From: JBMTVN01 sp046047235
GTDB taxonomy: Bacteria > Verrucomicrobiota > Verrucomicrobiia > Limisphaerales > JAHDYP01
NCBI GenBank assembly: GCA_046047235.1
Contig: JBJOII010000101.1
Location: forward strand, 1 to 15,832
DNA length: 15,832 nt
Direction: 5' to 3'
Shown: piece after piece, positions 14,600 to 15,832 of the stretch
Layout of the letters: every line of letters begins with the position of its first letter
How positions within the stretch are numbered: the stretch's first letter is position 1
Notes under the pieces: generated by a model
Told to the model about the DNA's origin: nothing
Seen by the model: the letters and a program-made list of their open reading frames with translations, nothing else
Databases searched by the model: none
Made by a program: the position numbers and the translations under genes

Positions 14600-15499
14600 C
14601 TAAATCTTCGTCATCTTCTCCAACTCCCTCACCCGTGACGCAATCTGTGCCCCAGTCACCTTGATCGTGCGGCTCAACCCAAAACCCTCACAACAGAAGG
14701 ACGCCACCACGCTCCCATGCAGGATCGCCTTGCGGAACTTCCGCTCAATCGGTCCCTTCTCAGCAGCCATATAGCCCAGCATCCCGCCCACAAACGAATC
14801 GCCCGCCCCAGTCGGATCCACCAGCTTCTGCAACGGATACGCCGGCGCCACAAACAATCCGCCCGGCCCCGAAAGAATCGAACCGTGCTCACCCTTCTTG
14901 ACGATCACATACTTGGGCCCAAAGTGGTGGATCTTCTTCAAGGCCACCACCACGTTGTCCTCACCCGTCAGCTGCCGCGCCTCCGAATCGTTCAACACAA
15001 ACGCGTCCACCCGACGCAACAACTTCAACAACGACTTCAACGCAATGTTCAGCCAAAGATCCATCGTGTCCGCCACCACAAACTTCGGCCGATCCATCTG
15101 GTCCAGGACGTGATGCTGCAGATCCGGAGCAATGTTCGCCAGCAACACATAAGGAGTCTTTCGGTACGCCTTGGGCAGCTCCGGACTGAAGGTCTCAAAC
15201 ACCCCCAGCTCGGTCTTCAGGGTCCGACGGTTGTTCATATTCACCTCATACTCCCCGGACCAATGAAAGGTCTTCCCCTCCACCCTCTGCAACCCCTCCA
15301 AATCCATCCCGCGCCTCTCAAACAAATTCACATACCGCTTCGGAAAATCATCACCCACCACACCCACCAGCCGCGTCGGAGCAAAGAAGCTCGCCGCCAC
15401 CGCCGCATGACTCGCAGACCCGCCCAGCAATTTGGGGTTCTCTTGGTAGGGAGTCTTGATGGAATCCAACGCCGTCGAGCCAACAACTAATACATTCAT
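14600..15499 (-). CDS. PfkB-family carbohydrate/nucleoside kinase
   Basis: A 299-residue ribokinase-like kinase of full family length. The N-terminus MNVLVVGSTALDSIKTP is the first strand with the substrate Asp12. GGSASHAAVAASFF (26-39) is the substrate-binding GG motif, and LNDSEARQLTG (169-179) is the conserved second motif seen in PfkB enzymes. DPTGAGDSFVGGMLGY (228-243) is the anion hole and catalytic signature, with Asp234 as base. It phosphorylates a sugar, nucleoside or similar alcohol using ATP in the cytoplasm. Residue style (CCEGFGLSRT near the C-terminus, SPELPKAYRKTPYVLLANIAP cut by the family gap) resembles proteins annotated as sugar or inosine-guanosine kinases, but the substrate cannot be set from sequence alone. 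The ribosome site is weak. A run of eight T follows the stop directly, without a preceding hairpin. Confidence 0.9.
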   Translation of the reverse strand: MNVLVVGSTALDSIKTPYQENPKLLGGSASHAAVAASFFAPTRLVGVVGDDFPKRYVNLFERRGMDLEGLQRVEGKTFHWSGEYEVNMNNRRTLKTELGVFETFSPELPKAYRKTPYVLLANIAPDLQHHVLDQMDRPKFVVADTMDLWLNIALKSLLKLLRRVDAFVLNDSEARQLTGEDNVVVALKKIHHFGPKYVIVKKGEHGSILSGPGGLFVAPAYPLQKLVDPTGAGDSFVGGMLGYMAAEKGPIERKFRKAILHGSVVASFCCEGFGLSRTIKVTGAQIASRVRELEKMTKI

Positions 15500-15591
15500 G
15501 ATCTAAATCCGCTTCAAAGGTTGCGCCGAACCATACCCCGAAAGTCCCTGACTGCAAGCCGTTGCAACCAGAACGTCCAGTGACCCATGCC

Positions 15592-15832
15592 TCAGCACGC
15601 GTCCAGCCGACGACGAAACTCCCGGCAGGCAACCCCCACATCACTAGCCCTGAGAATCGCCGAGACCACACACACACGCCTCGCACCCGCCTCCAGGAGT
15701 TCGTCCAGATTCCCCAGATCAATCCCTCCGATCGCAAACCATGGCACACTCAGATTTGCCGCCGCCCACCGAACATACTCCATGGTCACCGGCAACCTCC
15801 CTGGCTTGGTCGGCGTGGCGAAGACCGGCCCC
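15592..15832 (-). CDS. thiE: Thiamine-phosphate synthase, C-terminal part (runs off window)
   Basis: The last 79 residues of a ThiE-type TIM-barrel enzyme are present; the gene continues beyond the right edge. GPVFATPTKPG is the conserved phosphate-binding loop (family form GPxxxTxTK). AAANLSVPWFAIGGID is the next strand with the conserved IGGI, and ELLEAGARRVCVVSAILRA is the final phosphate-binding element (family form GAxGVAVVSAI). The enzyme joins HMP-pyrophosphate with thiazole phosphate to make thiamine phosphate. A TenI-type homologue cannot be excluded from the C-terminus alone. It lies 92 nt before the PfkB-family kinase on the same strand; whether they are co-transcribed is open. Confidence 0.88.
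   Translation of the reverse strand, partial: GPVFATPTKPGRLPVTMEYVRWAAANLSVPWFAIGGIDLGNLDELLEAGARRVCVVSAILRASDVGVACREFRRRLDAC

Noticed and set aside
14591..14600. T-run directly after the PfkB-kinase stop as a terminator
   Set aside because: No GC-rich hairpin precedes it on the minus strand.

Overview
This window most resembles a Verrucomicrobiota-type (PVC group) heterotroph chromosome. That placement is inferred from gene content (two FeoA genes ahead of FeoB, a large secreted TIM-barrel/CBM9-like protein beside a NagX/HGSNAT-like membrane acyltransferase, a stand-alone ERCC4 nuclease), many GTG or SD-poor starts and a C-rich + strand. No single gene proves it.

Left part (about 60-5700, all on the minus strand): a nitrogen-assimilation block. 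In transcription order it holds glnB-type PII (5557-5219) and an ammonium channel (5187-3814), ending in an intrinsic terminator at 3745-3786. A second PII gene (3447-3109), a second divergent ammonium channel (3092-1674) and type I glutamine synthetase (1541-129) follow, ending in an intrinsic terminator at 65-97. Each PII gene has a sigma-54 (-24/-12) promoter match about 100 nt upstream of its start codon (5684-5669 and 3573-3558), so both transport/sensing modules look RpoN-controlled. A strong hairpin without a U-tract separates the second channel from glnA.

Middle (5934-8764, plus strand): a ferrous-iron uptake operon made of a cysteine-rich FeoA, a conventional FeoA and FeoB. It is convergent, with only 2 nt between stop codons, with a minus-strand pair: a 1038-residue exported protein with a glycosidase-like barrel and a CBM9-like C-terminus, preceded by a multi-pass NagX/HGSNAT-like acyltransferase. 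These two probably form a carbohydrate-processing operon.

Right part (13252-15832, all minus strand): a small BamE/SmpA-like envelope protein, an ERCC4-nuclease/helix-hairpin-helix DNA-repair protein, tRNA-Gly(CCC), a PfkB-family sugar or nucleoside kinase, and the C-terminal end of thiamine-phosphate synthase (thiE) running off the right edge. I saw no IS element, prophage, CRISPR array or rRNA. The most noteworthy content is the duplicated, sigma-54-driven PII/Amt modules next to glnA, the cysteine-rich FeoA, the bacterial ERCC4-HhH protein, and the unclassified GH-like/acyltransferase pair.
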